Notes: generated by a model not told the origin, from the sequence alone. A stretch of DNA of 64,000 bases from Holothuria scabra (GCA_037179385.1 CM074200.1:30073884-30137883), one strand, 5' to 3'; positions 47,990 through 60,744 are shown, numbered from the stretch's first letter. Translations and numbers: made by a program.

Positions 47990-50900
47990 CTGGTGATTAA
48001 CAAAGGAAAATGAAAGTTACAGGAACAATCAGAGTTCGACAGAGAATATTAATATTTTGTTGTAGCACCTCGTTTTTTCTTTTAACTGATTGTGTACCAG
48101 AATATAGAAGAATTGAAGAGGTCTTTCAAGTTAGAAGAAACATTTAGTTTGTGTTAATTACTGTACTGTCAAAAGAAAATTTCTGAATTTTGTTGGGGTA
48201 ACAAAATTCAGCACAGATGCAAGACTATAAAGCATCTACTACAATGTAAGCAATAACAATGTTAGACCATGATTGTTTTTGTTAGTTTTAAGTAAATGGA
48301 CAAATGCGGTGCAGAAAAATCTTGAAAACAAACTGGTTGCCCCTTTAATACTCAACTTCGAGTAGAAATTAACACTTCTCAACAACAAGAAGTTTCCTAA
48401 AGTTACTTAGTTGAAGACATAATTCCATTATGGCTACCTGCTCTCTCAAAGTCTCTATAATTTACCCAATTTGTGTCCTTCTCAAACCCCTCCCTCTACT
48501 CCCTACCTTCAAGCTAGTCCACTACCCCTGCTACTGTTTACTGGTATGTGTACTAGTGGTATGCAACCCAAACTTCCTATTCTTTGACTAATTAAATCGC
48601 TGTTGTTTATACATCTGTCACAGATGCATAGGCATCTATGTTTCCACAGGTGCTGCTATAGGAGTGTGGAGAGCTACACCCTATAAAAGCTGTTACAAAG
48701 GATGACTAGTATGTTAGACATGTGCTATGGGCAAGCAAGTCCCTATACATTTTGGAACTGCTTCTGAAGACATGGAAAATGCCATTCAACACTAAACCAT
48801 TGCAAATTTTTGCCATGAAACACATTAATTGATTTTACTACATGATCACAGCCTTACATAGAATCTTTGCTCAAAACATCTTTGGGTGAACTAAACCATC
48901 TCAACTTACCTATCATCAGTCAATTCACCATAAATTCCCAGGACTCCTTTCTTGTACTCCACCTTTGTTACTTTACAAATTATTTCTTGACCTTTGACCT
49001 GATTGGGGTGAAAGGTTGATTCAGGAACAGGAACTGACATGTTCATAACCTTGTGAATAAGGCAACCCAAGTGATCAGCTGACACTTTGTTGACAGTGCA
49101 CTAAGAGAAAAAGAAGGGGTAAAAAATGTATCTTTCACTATTTTCTACAAATTGTTCATATTTTAGTGGGCATTAAGATATATTTTTTGGCAGGGTAGAT
49201 CTTGAAGGATATCAATTCTATAAAAGGTAAGGGAAAAAAACTTCAGAATCTCAATACAGTATGACAATGCCCCCTAGAAGACCATGTGCGATAGGGCTGT
49301 GAACGTGTAGCGATTAATCACTAAACAATAGCATGTGTAATAAATGTTTAGTACAAAGCTACAAGCGATTAATCGCAAAACTTGTTTTTGACATTTTGTT
49401 AGAGTACAAATGGATAGAAAAATGTTTTATCATTTGCATACTCTGATGATCTCTGGTTTTTGTTAAATGGAACATTCTGGGCATATTTGAACCTTGTAGG
49501 CTTCAAAGTTTCAGAATAATTTGATTTTACCATGCAAGATAAAAACAATAACTACTTCTGCATTACATTCAGCATCAATCACTATTCACTACATAATGAA
49601 ATTATTTTTTTTTGTTGTGATAAGGTAATCGCCATTAATTGCTAAACAATCCCAAATTTTTGAGGTAAAAAATTTAGTTATTTTGCTAAATGTTCACAGC
49701 CCTAATGTGCGCCCAACTGAGATTTGTAACTTGCAAAAAAAAACTTGCCTTCTACAGTCAGAAAGACTTCCAGATTTGGTAACATTGGATCTTTCTTTGA
49801 ACCATAAAAGCCAGCAATTTTCTTTGTCTTTAAATGAAAACTCACCAAAAACACCTAGGGAATAGCGTTTTTGGATGTCTGAGGGGTTGTTACATAATTT
49901 TTTATCTGTTATGATCTGTGCCAATTAAAGGTGGCATTCAGCTCAGGTAACTTTTTGGGCAGAATAATATCTTTCTTCCAGTGAGGAGTGTGTGGTTTTT
50001 TGCTCACCCATGGCAAATTTTCCTGCCTGTAAAAACTCGGTCCACACCTTTTCGCTTCAGTGAATGAAGGGTTCAAAAACCAGAAACTGTCAGAAGTTGC
50101 CCTACTGCTTGCCTTCCACATCTTACAAAGAGTGACACATCTGACCCTTATTATTTCACCTTTGTCTATGTCTTCTGTTAGCTGTCTCTTATCAAACTTG
50201 TGGTTTCCTAGAGCGTGTTTGAGTGAGCTAAGCAGGAAGTCAGGTGACATCTGATTGCCCAATCAAACCTCGCTTTTGATAGGGACTCTGGTGAAATGTC
50301 TGATGGGGTAAGAAATTCATCATGCCTACTTTAGATGATAAAGAATGGGGACTCAGATGACAAATTCAATAAAACAGCACACCTACTAAACTCCTAAATT
50401 TCCTTAAGTGTGATTGGTAACACACCTGGAATATCTCAAAATCAAGAATGAATTGGGATAAAAAAATTTTACTTCAGGAGGGTTTCATCCTGAAATGGAT
50501 AGCTGTAAAAACACATTTGTGATGTTTTGAGTTAATGAAAATTGCAGTGCTTATTAGTTGTGGGTAAGGGCAAAATTGGGAATTTTTGCTTTAACCCTTT
50601 ACCGTTGTGCTCCAATCGGGGGATATCTGCACGCCTCGGGAGTGGGCCGAAAAGCGGATGTAGGCCGCCCCACATTGGCTTCCGTAGGCCGTTGACCCCG
50701 TGACCTTAAACTATTGTCTCTCTCGCTGTTGTGGCCAAATTTTCGGGTAGCTACTCGCAGTTTCGAGCTCCGCGTGAAACAGTAAAGATGGGTGACAGCC
50801 GAGCTATCCGCATGGGTCCAAAAGGACCCAAACAACAGTAAAGGGTTAAAATAAGCCTGTGGAGTGTGTTTACTGCAAAGCTGATGCCACTGTCTCTGCG

Positions 50901-53900
50901 TGTGTGCATGTACACCTTTAGCCGAGTGGGGCAGATATTTTATATTAACCCTTTACCGTTGTGCTCCGATCGGGGGATATCTGCACGCCTCGGGAATGGG
51001 CGGAAAAGCGGGCGTAGGCCATCCCGCATCAGCTTCCGTAGGCCGTTGACCCCGTGACCTTAAACTATTGTCTCTCTCGCTGTTGTGGCCGAATTTTCGG
51101 GTAGCTACTCGCAGTTTCCGTGAAACAGTAAAGATTGGTGACAGTCGAGCTCTCCCCAACAACGGTAAAGGGTTAAAAGAAATGGACAGAGGAATACATG
51201 TTACAGTATTTCATGACAGGAATAAAAGGTCATGGGCTTTGGAAATCCATTTTGAAATTGGCACTTGCTGCTAGATTACAATGAAAACCAGAATGCAAAA
51301 ATGCATTGAGGATTTGATGATACATAAATGTTCCGTTTCAAAGAGTGCCATCATGCACCATTATCTTCTCATTCAAATGTTATACTAGCATGTTCAAAAA
51401 ATATTTATCTAATTCCAGATGACCTTTTGACCTCAATAAAAGCCATACATAGCTAGACAGGCAAACAATTAACAGACAGATGGACAAACAACTATCTTGA
51501 AAGATTGTATTTAAAAAGGTTCCTAGAGTTTGACCCCTGGAGACCATCTATTGACTAAAACGCATCCACATACTAAATATGAAATCCATCCAAGTTTCTT
51601 ACCTTGAGATATCGCATTTAGATTTCATACCCCCTAGTGAGCCCAGATAACCTTTGACCTACACCAAAAACATTACAGACCATACTCATCTACATACCAA
51701 ATATGAAATCTATTCAAGTTTCCTACTTTGATCTTGTTAATGAGATTTTCAGACTTTGACCCCTGCTGACCCCAGATGACCTTTGACCTCCACCAAAAAA
51801 AAATAGGGTTCTCCCTCTCAATATGGCGCATAAATGTATCAAGTTTTAAAACTGTCAGACTTTCCTTTCTTGAGATATCGTGCTAACAAGAAAAGTGTCA
51901 CAAACACACACACACGCACACACACACATCCATACATACACGCGCTCGCCATCATGAATGCATTGGTTTCTCTTATCATCTAAACCAAAAAGCATTGCTT
52001 GTAAATACTGTACCTTCACACATGTTCCAGGATAAACTCTGAAGATCACAACATCAAAGTGTACATCAAAGTTCATATCAACACTGTCATATAACAGGAA
52101 TGATGCTCGTTGAATCATCTTTACATTGTTGTATGCCAATAGTATCCCATCAAAGCTACAGTAAATCATAAAAACGAAAACAAAAACAAAGAAAATTAAT
52201 GTCAGATGATTACTGAAGGGTTTCCAGCAGTATTAAGGTTTAGTAACTCCTCACTGACAAAGTCACAGTGTATCCATGTGCTTTCTGCGCATAAAAAGAA
52301 AAAAGAACTAAATCTACACAGTGTGGTGAAATTCCCATTCATATCAGACATGTACAGTATTTCTTGAAATATCAGCAAATGAAGTTACTAGGTTTGTGTT
52401 CCAAAGTGAGGTTGAGGGCAGCAGAGAATATATCACTTCTTCACATTGACAAGGAATGTTTTGCTTTCCTTTGTTTTTTAGACTGATGTGTAGACCTTGA
52501 CGTTAATGGAAATAGCTCCTCCCCATTGGGATTGCAAAGTCTGAAAAGTTCTCATGCCACATATGCAATCATATTTTGATAATATGGGACTGCTGAGAAG
52601 AAAATAGGCTGCAAATTTTAAAGAAAAACAAAAGACTGTCCATTAATATCCAGGGTGCATTCCATGTAAAGCCCATGCCAAAGATGCCCCAAGCTTTTCC
52701 TGATCAACGCTGGGATTTTCTGTGCACATATATACAGTACAATGCTACTGTACATTGTTAGTACATACTTGTACTGTTAACATGTACGTGACGCAAACAA
52801 AACATACTTCCAGTACATTGGCAATGCATGTACAAGTACAGTATATCGTACACACACAGCAAGTAGCAATCCATAAGCAATTGTACATACATATGTATAT
52901 GTGCACACAATGCATACACCAGTCAGTGGCAATACAAGTACTAAATAAAAGAGTAAACCATCAAAGTAAATCATATGACGAGAATTAACCCCAGCGCCAG
53001 GAGTACAGCTTGCCCTCTGCTAGGCCGAGAAGAAGTCGGTGCTCACACTGAAGGTTTTTGTGTTTGAGTGCATGAAATGCAGACTGGATTAATATGGGGA
53101 TATAATGTCATATGTACTTGCTTCAAGTTCACTGTTTGTTGCAAAAACTTTACTTGCTCATACAGTATCTTGAGAACCACACATCAGATTTCAATACAAA
53201 TTTCACCAAAATGCTTACCCTTCTAACACATCAAAACTTGATACAACCTTTGACCCTTCTTTTGACAAATTTGAGGAACATTTTCAACAACCATACAATT
53301 TAATTTGTAGCAATCTGAGGAATCTATTTGCTTTGGAAGTTATGCTGTTAATGCAATCACCCCAGTTTAATTTACTGTTAGTATCCACTCCCAGATACAG
53401 TATGTATGGTTGGAGACTGTCTGCAGCATGCTTCTTTTTCTGAATAACATGCATAGCAGTTAAAAACATTAAATTTCATTTGCCCATTACATTCCCAATC
53501 GACAAAGACTAACTGTACTGAAATCATTTTGCAGCAAGACACAGTACTATCCTCCAATGAAGTTATTTGGTAAAATCTGTGATGACGCAGTGATGTGACA
53601 TACCTGATGAAGTAAAATCTGTGACAAGAACCAAAACTTGTGAAAGTACCATAACTTTGATAACACATGATCGGCTTACCGCCATTGACTATAGGTGTAC
53701 TGACATAGCTTGCAGCAACCCTTTAACCATTTGATGCTCAACATTTCCTTACCTAACCATTTCAAAACTTGCACCCTTTTTCATTCTACTGTAATATGCA
53801 CAAGTTTCAACAAAAAATCAATGAGTGTGTTCATTTTCCAAACATCCTGATGTTTGGGTTAACTATTTTCATACTTGCCAACTCTCACGGTTTCACCTTG

Positions 53901-56900
53901 AGTCTCACGGTTTGGGGCATCTTCTCCAGTCAAATTTTCAAATCTCACGGTAAAAAAAGGATTATTCAAAGAAATACAAATGCTAAACCACAAAGGAAAT
54001 AACAATTTTACTTGTTCCGCTTACTCATAAAACATGATTGCTATCCCATAGTAGAACGATATACCTGTAGGGGTAGGCCTAGCTGGCTGTAATACACACA
54101 GACCTGGCAAGTTGGCATACTAACCATCGCTTGTGCATGCAACATGCAACTTTTTTGGTCGTTCATACAGCATGTGTGAGTATTTAACGTTCTCTAGAAC
54201 TGTGGTTATTTGCATAATAGGGAGGATGAAGGCGTGACAGTCCCGCTGCAAGAAAAACCCGCATTTCGAATCTCGGAAGTATTCTTAGTAAGAGAACCAC
54301 AAAAATCAGCAAGTAATTCAGCTTACCGATAACTACAAATTCAGTAAATCTTATCTCACAGCACATTCAACTGCTCGCACTACTATACAATGCATAGGCC
54401 TAGGTACAGGTACGTATGGTAAGCTCGCTATCGCAACATCGTGATCGGCTAATCTTCGCAGCAGATATGGAATATATTCCTGTCACTGCCTAAATAGTGT
54501 AATAACGTTGTTCAATGCCGTGCATTCAATAGCGAAAACGAATAACCACTTCCCAGGTTATATGCGCTGCTTGTTTCTGAGTTCCTGAACATTCTTAACT
54601 GCCTTGACAGTTCTTGACATTCTTGGCTAGGCCTATATGTTTTCATGGCTAGAATGCCATGCGAGATGTATACAAAGATATTGGAAATCACCTGCAGCAT
54701 GGTACGACGGCCGGTAACACATCGAGCTGACCTTTAAAAACTGTGCCGGTACTGCACCAAAATTTACCTCAAAAATAACTATTACTGTAAATATTGTGAT
54801 TACTGTAAGAGAGGTTTTAGTCATTGCGCATTTGTAAGTATCTGCATAATATTATTTTGGAAAATCTCTCAATACAATATTTTTCTAGGTTACCACAAAA
54901 AATTTAGCACTGTACTGAACTTTTTTGGTGGTGACCTATCGACATTGTGTTGACTGATTTGCCAAGTAAATGTCACAATTTTGCAAGTAGACACTTTCTA
55001 CATTCAAAAATTTTCAAAAAAGAGAGGGGAACACCCCCTACCCCTTATACCCATCCCCTTGGCCGGCAATCCATGAATGGACAGATCAATTGGACCCGCA
55101 TCTAGCCTCTCGAAACTTGGGAGCTATGAACCCTGTCTTCCCAAAATGAGTTTGGTGGTCAAGGGAAGAGGCCTTTTACAGTAAACAGAGTGTGGAGCAG
55201 GGCGGTTCTAGTGACATTAATTTTTTTTCTTTGGGGGGTTATTCACGCCTTACCATTTAATCGGAGTGCCACCATCAGTTAGCACGAAGAATACCCAGAA
55301 AATTTTTGCCAAAAAAGCCTCTCAGATTGCCTCAAATGGCACTTGCCAGTCATTGCTTATGCATCCAGACATTCTTTATTTTGAGATCCCGTGTTCCAAA
55401 AATTTACTCTTCCAAAAATATTAGATGAATCAGAAAATTTTATCTGTTTAAATTGTTACAGGCCGGGAAATTTGGCCTCAATTCATTCAGGGTACTTTAA
55501 AAGGTGTCCTCCCTTTGCATCCTTTGCTTTCAAACTCAGTCTTTCTACTGGGCTGAGGCTGAGGTTACAAAATTTTCAAACTTTTCTGCCGACTTGGCAG
55601 CAGGAAATGAACTCTTTAGCCTGGTTCACACTTGTATGACAACAGTAACTACAAATGCTGTGGCAACGGAAAAAGTCTCTTCAGACACACACAATTTTTC
55701 AGTCGACCAACTTGATAAATCCAGTATAAATTTTACTCTGGTTATTGGGCAACATGCCTATACAGGAATATTTTGCAATGTCATGAGACAAACTTTATCT
55801 AAATGTCTTTGTTATACTGATAATGTACATAATTGTTCAATTTTTGGGGGCTAGCAAAATTTTTTTTTTGGGGGGGGGCTTTAGCTAGTGTTTGCACAGG
55901 TACTAAAAATTAGGACCCGGGTACCCAATCGCCATACCCGTCGGGTACCCGGGTTACGCAGTGTTACGGTGACTAAAAGATATGAGCATTTTGTAAGGCA
56001 TACTCCATAAGACATGCATGGTAACATTAACATCTGTACTGGATAAGTATAGCGATCACAGTTCCCAAGTTCAAAAACATTTGATATGTTAGAAGGTTTA
56101 ATCGTCTCGTTTTGTTTTAGATCAAAATGACAAGTAAAAAAAAAAAGTAACAGAAAACAGTCAAATAAGAAAATTATACTTCCCAAGGCCTACATCAATT
56201 TGATATTGAATTTTGGGACGCTTTCCTACTCCAAAAGCCAGCATAGTAAGAGCTCGAAGCTTCTCCTTTTAAACCACTGATTTAAAAATATCAACTAATC
56301 AGAGCCCTGTTTTATGGTATTCTCTTGCACGTCAAAAATTACTGATTGTAAACAAACGACGTCATGTTTGTGAACTTGCCTCATACTACTTTGCAATGTG
56401 TGTTGGAATTATCGCTAATGGGGTATGTACGTTCTTACGTAGCTAGCCTCGTGTCAACATCCAGGCACGGTAACATAACTTTCACACATACTGTAAACTT
56501 CGTAGTCTGCTTGAGCGCCATTTTGGGGCAAAATAACGTAATATATACTGGCCTGTTTTAAAAAAAAATTTTGTCAATGTTTACGGTCTTATTACATTGA
56601 TGTCGTTTTACTTTGCAGATAGCGGCAGTGTTGATTTGCGTAAAACTGACACCTTTAACCATTAAGAAATATTCGAGGATTATACTCGAGGTGGCGTACC
56701 GTATTGATACCGTAATAAGATCTTATATACATGCAAGGCTCAGTTTACCTAGCATGCTGAACGTTACAGGCACTGTCTTTGCGAGCTGGGCGGGGGTGAT
56801 ACAGTTTGTCTTGCTATGTCTGCGTGGAACAGCACGATGTGATTTTGAATCGGCTGTCAGATAGCTTGCTTGCGAGAAAGTTTATAAGCGATATACATGT

Positions 56901-57965
56901 GATGTGTGAGAAGTAACCCGCTACGTGACGATAGCGCGATCGGGCCGCACGCTGATAAAAATTTCAACTTCAGAAACGGAGTACAGACAACTATCAAACT
57001 TACACATAATTTCTAGGGGTCCTCTTCATTCTCAGTCTCGGAGAATGTTTACCAAATTGGCAAACTATTTTAGTCCATTACCGTGGGCAATGGCGTAAAT
57101 GGGATGATCCTTTTTGCATGCATTTTTTTTTTAAGATTCGGGTAGTAGATTTGGAACCGGGTAATACGATGGCGGGCGGGTACCCGGGTTACCCGTGCAA
57201 ACACTAGCTTTAGCCCCCCTACCCTCCCAGTAGAACCACCCCTGGTGTGGATTCAGTATTTTCCCTAACCACAACCCACCTTATCATCTGTTATCTTCCC
57301 ATTGACGAAAAAACTCATCATGGCATAGTACAGGACAAATTTCGAATCTCCAAGTTTGAGGTACCAATCTCTTGGTTTTGTAAACAGAGAAATGTACAGT
57401 ATTGTATTTATATTGAACTACTTTTAAAAAAGGAATGCACTCATCTGGCATAGCATTCAAGCCTAAAGTCATCTTTATTTATTGTTTTCATGAATTTCAA
57501 ACACTCATAATTAGTGAAATTGGCGAATTCAAGATAAAAACTCGTGTACAACCATCCATGATAGAGGTAAGCAAGGATTTTGAAAGATTTAAAGGTGACG
57601 GACCAGTTTGGCCGACTTAAATCAGACCACCACTTGCTGTCCGGATTCTTTTATACTTTTAAACGTTGGAAGTAGTTATGCGAAATACTTTTCGAATACT
57701 CAACAGAAATTTCAAGACTTCAGGTGTAGCATTAAATTTTCAAAATACAATATGCAAAATTTATGAAAACAGTGCTTGTATAGTCGAGATCTTCATACCT
57801 TCCATTATACTTCCCTATCTGCCTGTCAAGCAATTCTTTCACGCCAGTTCGAATTCCTCGGTTGAGGTGACGAGGTGACAGCCACATGTGTTGTACATGA
57901 TCACGAATAACGACGCAACCACTCAGAGGATCTTGAGCCAATTTCGTTCCTTCAGAAAACTTCAT
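47383..57965 (-). CDS. POLR1F: DNA-directed RNA polymerase I subunit RPA43
   Basis: Subunit of nucleolar RNA polymerase I, which makes pre-rRNA; with its partner it forms the stalk that contacts the initiation factor RRN3/TIF-IA. Exons on the minus strand: 57965-57799, 52155-52014, 49100-48910, 47989-47383, giving 368 residues plus TAA (human protein about 338). The N-terminal part has LSPRHLNRGIRTGV followed by ILLAYNNVK, matching the family's LSPRYLNRK and AYDNIK landmarks. The OB-fold part has CTVNKVSADHLGCLIHKVMN, matching the conserved VNKVS..H.GCLVH. The C-terminal 200 residues alternate acidic/Ser segments with four Lys-rich runs, as in vertebrate orthologues. All splice borders are GT-AG and in phase. 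The ATG at 57965 is preceded in frame by a stop, so it is the natural start unless a coding exon lies upstream. Confidence 0.96.
48910..49100 (-). CDS. POLR1F: POLR1F exon 3 (OB-fold domain)
   Basis: Acceptor CTCTTAG and donor GTAAGTTG. It encodes the highly conserved NKVSADHLGCLIHKVMN and the rest of the OB strand set (QVKGQEIICKVTKVEYKKG, GIYGEL). On the coding strand it happens to contain a perfect DR1 sequence AGGTCAAAGGTCA (complement of 48988-49000). Confidence 0.95.
50591..50849 (+). mobile_element. piggyBac-like MITE, copy 2
   Basis: The termini are TTAACCCTTTACCGTTG at the left and CAACAGTAAAGGGTTAA at the right. It is full length, about 259 bp, in POLR1F intron 2. A frame stays open across it on the minus strand, but this reflects recent copying rather than a gene. 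Confidence 0.87.
50945..51176 (+). mobile_element. piggyBac-like MITE, copy 3 (internally deleted)
   Basis: Same termini as the copy 100 bp to its left, in the same orientation, but lacking about 27 bp near the right end around the GAGCTCCGCG segment. Two tandemly placed copies suggest independent insertion into neighbouring TTAA sites. Confidence 0.85.
51420..51942. repeat. TGACCTTTGACC repeat followed by a CA microsatellite
   Basis: Four to five degenerate units with GACCTTTGACCT..ACCAAAAA, CATACCAAATATGAAATCTA and CAAGTTTC(T/C)TAC blocks, about 120-130 bp apart, then (CA)n-rich sequence at 51898-51942. In POLR1F intron 2. Confidence 0.7.
52014..52155 (-). CDS. POLR1F: POLR1F exon 2
   Basis: Bounded by acceptor TGTAG and donor GTACAG. 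It encodes FDGILLAYNNVKMIQRASF, the acidic turn and DVVIFRVYPGTCVK, aligning with AYDNIK through DFVIFCPEPG of the human protein. It is joined in phase 2 to exon 1 and in phase 0 to exon 3. Confidence 0.94.
52300..53240 (+). mobile_element. 0.5-kb MITE copy interrupted by inserted sequence
   Basis: The left half (CATGTACAGTATTTCTTGAA, then the TTCCAAAGTGAG block) and the right half (ATAATGTCATATGTACTTGC, TTTCACCAAAATGCTTA) match the family in order. They are separated by about 450 bp of unrelated sequence (about 52640-53095) rich in GTACA. Located in POLR1F intron 1, just upstream of exon 2. Confidence 0.6.
53870..54120. mobile_element. CTTGCCAACTCTCACGG-type repeat
   Basis: ATACTTGCCAACTCTCACGG at the left. 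The reverse complement of 54102-54120 gives GTATGCCAACTTGCCAG at the right. TCTCACGGT occurs three times inside. The short plus-strand frame across it is probably not a gene. Exact borders are uncertain. Confidence 0.45.
55198..57244. mobile_element. Older DNA transposon that received the nested hAT element
   Basis: Left end CAGGGCGGTTCTAG and right end TAGAACCACCCCTG are inverted termini. They are flanked by GTGTGGAG (55190-55197) and GTGTGGAT (57245-57252), a 7/8 target duplication. Removing the inner element leaves about 0.7 kb. Located in intron 1 of POLR1F. Confidence 0.78.
55886..57206. mobile_element. Non-autonomous hAT element, 1.3 kb, nested
   Basis: Termini TAGTGTTTGCACAGGTA and TACCCGTGCAAACACTA are inverted, each with a nearby GGGTACCCGGGTTAC-like palindromic block. 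The flanks are an exact 8-bp duplication, GCTTTAGC (55878-55885 and 57207-57214). The interior has no frame resembling a transposase. It sits inside the older element 55198-57244. Confidence 0.88.
57799..57965 (-). CDS. POLR1F: POLR1F exon 1 (start codon, N-terminal stalk domain)
   Basis: This exon encodes 55 codons plus two bases. It holds the family motif LSPRHLNRGIRTGVKELLD and ends in AAG before the donor GTATGAAG. An in-frame TGA lies nine bases before the ATG. The protein start is shorter than in vertebrates, which have a variable leader before this conserved block. Confidence 0.88.
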
Positions 57966-58630
57966 TTTCTTTCAAAATACAGAAATTGTTGAGGCTCATA
58001 CAGGAATACTTGTGAGATACTCTTTTAGGCAAATCTGCACGAATAATGCATTTTATCTGCAACAGAGAGGAAACTAGATTTCGATGTCGTTGTGCAAAGA
58101 GAAGGGCAGACAGAACTACTATATCTTCTATTCATTCAGTCTGTTTTTCACCGGCTGTAGGTAGCGGGCGATTAACTCCAATACTCGTGCCTGTGAAAAA
58201 GTATACTGACATACAAAGAGGCTTAAAAATTTTTTATGGGATGTTGTTTCTGACTGTGTTACTAACAAAATATGATCCTTTTTGCATTAGTATTTTGTAG
58301 AAAATGGTTTGAAATACAAACTGTGCAAAACTCAAGGTAATTTGATCAATTTCACTGCCATTTTATTTCTCAGCTCTCAAACATTACTCTTTGCCCTTAG
58401 TTCTCCCCCAAAATTTAGACATTCTAGCGCCAAACTGATGTTTGGAGGTAAGTGAGGAGCCTAGAAGTGAAACGATTTTGCAGTTTTCAATATGAACCAT
58501 ATTAGATAGTGTTTAATTGCTACTAAAATGACTTCCATAGCTGCAGTGCACCCGACGGTTGGATGAGACAAAGGGGTAACATTTTAAAATACATGAATTA
58601 ATTATGAGAAAATCTTCTCCTGCATCACTG

Positions 58631-59716
58631 GGGTGTAACCACGGACTTATGTACATGGGCACAGCATGTAACGTATACGTCCTATCCATAGATGGTCGCC
58701 ACCGTCTGGGACGAATAAGGCGCACCAAGTTGGCCTCCGTGGAGCTATGAATCATCTGATTTGATGACGACTCTGTTACATTTTAAACAAAAGTTTAACT
58801 TGGATGGGAAACTATATCATATTCCTGCAATGCGTGAAGTTATTTTGACCTTATTTTGCCATATTTCAAAATTATTTCCACTTTCTTGCAAAATAAGTGT
58901 TAATTGATTTGAGCAAGTCCAAATTTTCACACAAAGCCGTAGCAGACGGCCATTTTGGTGCCCTTTTTCTCACACGTACATTAGCGACAATTTACCGTAC
59001 AGTATGGTCTGTCCATGTATAGGAAGTCCGTGGGTGTAACTCATTCAAAGCAGCATGGCATCGGCAGTATAGTTTTGTGCAAATACATAAGTGCAAATGG
59101 CGTGGGGTCGATGATGGCGCTTCTGTATAGCAAATAGCAATTACAATGAATTGTGGGATAGAGTTTTGGGTGTTCGTCAATTTTCACCACAGTAAAATGC
59201 CATTGACTAAAATGACAAACACCAAAACTCTATCCAACAATCCTTTGTATTATTGCTATTTGGAAATAGGTTTATTGGTGGTTCCAGTTGGTCGGTCTGT
59301 TAGCACGTCGTGGTTGAGGGTATGTGAGTGTGTAACAGAGTTGGCTGTCCGAGAATAATGGAAACACGATGGGTTGCGTGCATTGCTAGTATATTTAAGA
59401 TATGCTCCAACAGAAATCTGATAACTGAATGTTATGTATGTATTACGTTCCTGCATTACATACATGGGCGGAGCATACTTCACGGAACATCGAAGTACGG
59501 TCAAAATCACTTCACCTATTGCAGGAGTATGATATTGCTTCCCATTCAAGTTGAACTTTTGTTTAAAATATAACAGTGTCGTCGTCAAATCAGACGATTT
59601 ATAGCTTCATGGCAGCCATCTTAGTGCGCCTTTTTTGTCCCAGCCGGTGGCGAAAATCGACGGATAGGACGTACTTGTTACATGCTCTGTCCACGTGTAT
59701 ACGCCCGTGATTACAT
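58631..59716. mobile_element. Foldback-type element with long inverted arms and a central palindrome
   Basis: Arms 58631-58777 and 59577-59716 are inverted copies (shared GTACATG/CATGTAAC, ACGTCCTATCC, GGCGCACC/GCGCCTTT and CGTCTGATTTGA-type blocks). Near the middle a second inverted pair, 59129-59184 and 59209-59261, shares GGATAGAGTTTTGG and AAATAGCAAT. No coding sequence is recognised. Confidence 0.7.
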
Positions 59717-59861
59717 GACACAATGAGGACTAGACCTAATTAACATAAAAATAACAAATAAAACACTAGAAAAATACAACTGACAGCTGAAGTCGAGTCC
59801 TTATTACGGATTATCAGAATTGGAAGGACTCGGCCGAAGAGGTTGATTTTTTCCTATTGAA

Positions 59862-60298
59862 CAGGCCCGTAGCCAGGGGGTCGGAGCGTTCGAAAGACCC
59901 ACCCCAACTTGAGGGAGGTCCATTTTTCCAGCCCTGTGCTTGAAAGTTCGGCTATGAAATACTTTTTTATCTTGACATGTAACTGTATAAGACGAATTTC
60001 GGTTCACTTTTAGCAAGAAGATAAAACCGTTCAGATTAAATGGATGATTTTTTCTCAAAAAGTGGTGAACTGTGTGGAATTATTGGGGGAGAGGGACTTC
60101 TGTTGTGTTCAAAAGTCCTCTAAAATGCTCCAGATTGCAGAAGATCTGCTGATTTCAAACTTTTCCGGGGAAGCATGCCCCGGACCCCTAGCAACTGCAT
60201 GCTTACGGCTCTCGCCAGCAGCCTCCGTATTTGGAAAATGGTCCACATCTTGGAAAAAAGACCCACCTCTCCACATAGGCTGGCTACGTACGGGCCTG
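59862..60298. mobile_element. 437-bp element with CAGGCCCGTA termini
   Basis: Left CAGGCCCGTAGCCAG and right GGCTACGTACGGGCCTG are inverted. TTGAA occurs at both outer sides (59857-59861 and 60299-60303), a possible 5-bp duplication. An open frame of 97 codons crosses it but resembles no transposase. Confidence 0.65.
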
Positions 60299-60744
60299 TT
60301 GAAAGAGTACACTGACTCGAGTCAGAGTCCGGACTAGAGTTGAAAATTGCTGGAGTCGTGACAAGGAATCTACGGACTCGATTAAAGTATTGACAGCTGG
60401 CTGATTACAAGAACAAAGGAGTAACGATATTTGCACTCTTACATAAGTGGAAATATCATTAAATTTAGAGGGATTTCGTCATGTACGGTAGGTATGAAGA
60501 ATTTTATGGTCAAGTTAGTGATGGGCTTGGATTTTGGCAAGAGTTGCAGAAGTAAGCTCGTTCTTTTCAATTCCATTGTTCAATCTTTCACTCGATCGAA
60601 AGGATACAATTTCTGATGCCCATGGAAACATCCAATATAGTAGGGATGCGTTTATCTATGGCATATACGTACACGACGAACATTCGATATCATTTCATGG
60701 GAAATCGGCACATAGCATAGCAATGTTATGCGACATATACCGAC

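Noticed and set aside
50599..50835. Minus-strand frame open in two neighbouring repeats and, on the plus strand, at 6625-6942, with similar translations
   Set aside because: All three lie inside copies of the same piggyBac-like MITE, the similarity covers non-coding termini equally, and no domain is recognisable.
55198..57244. Transposase coding in the larger DNA elements
   Set aside because: Only frames shorter than about 120 codons without catalytic motifs are present; the elements are non-autonomous.
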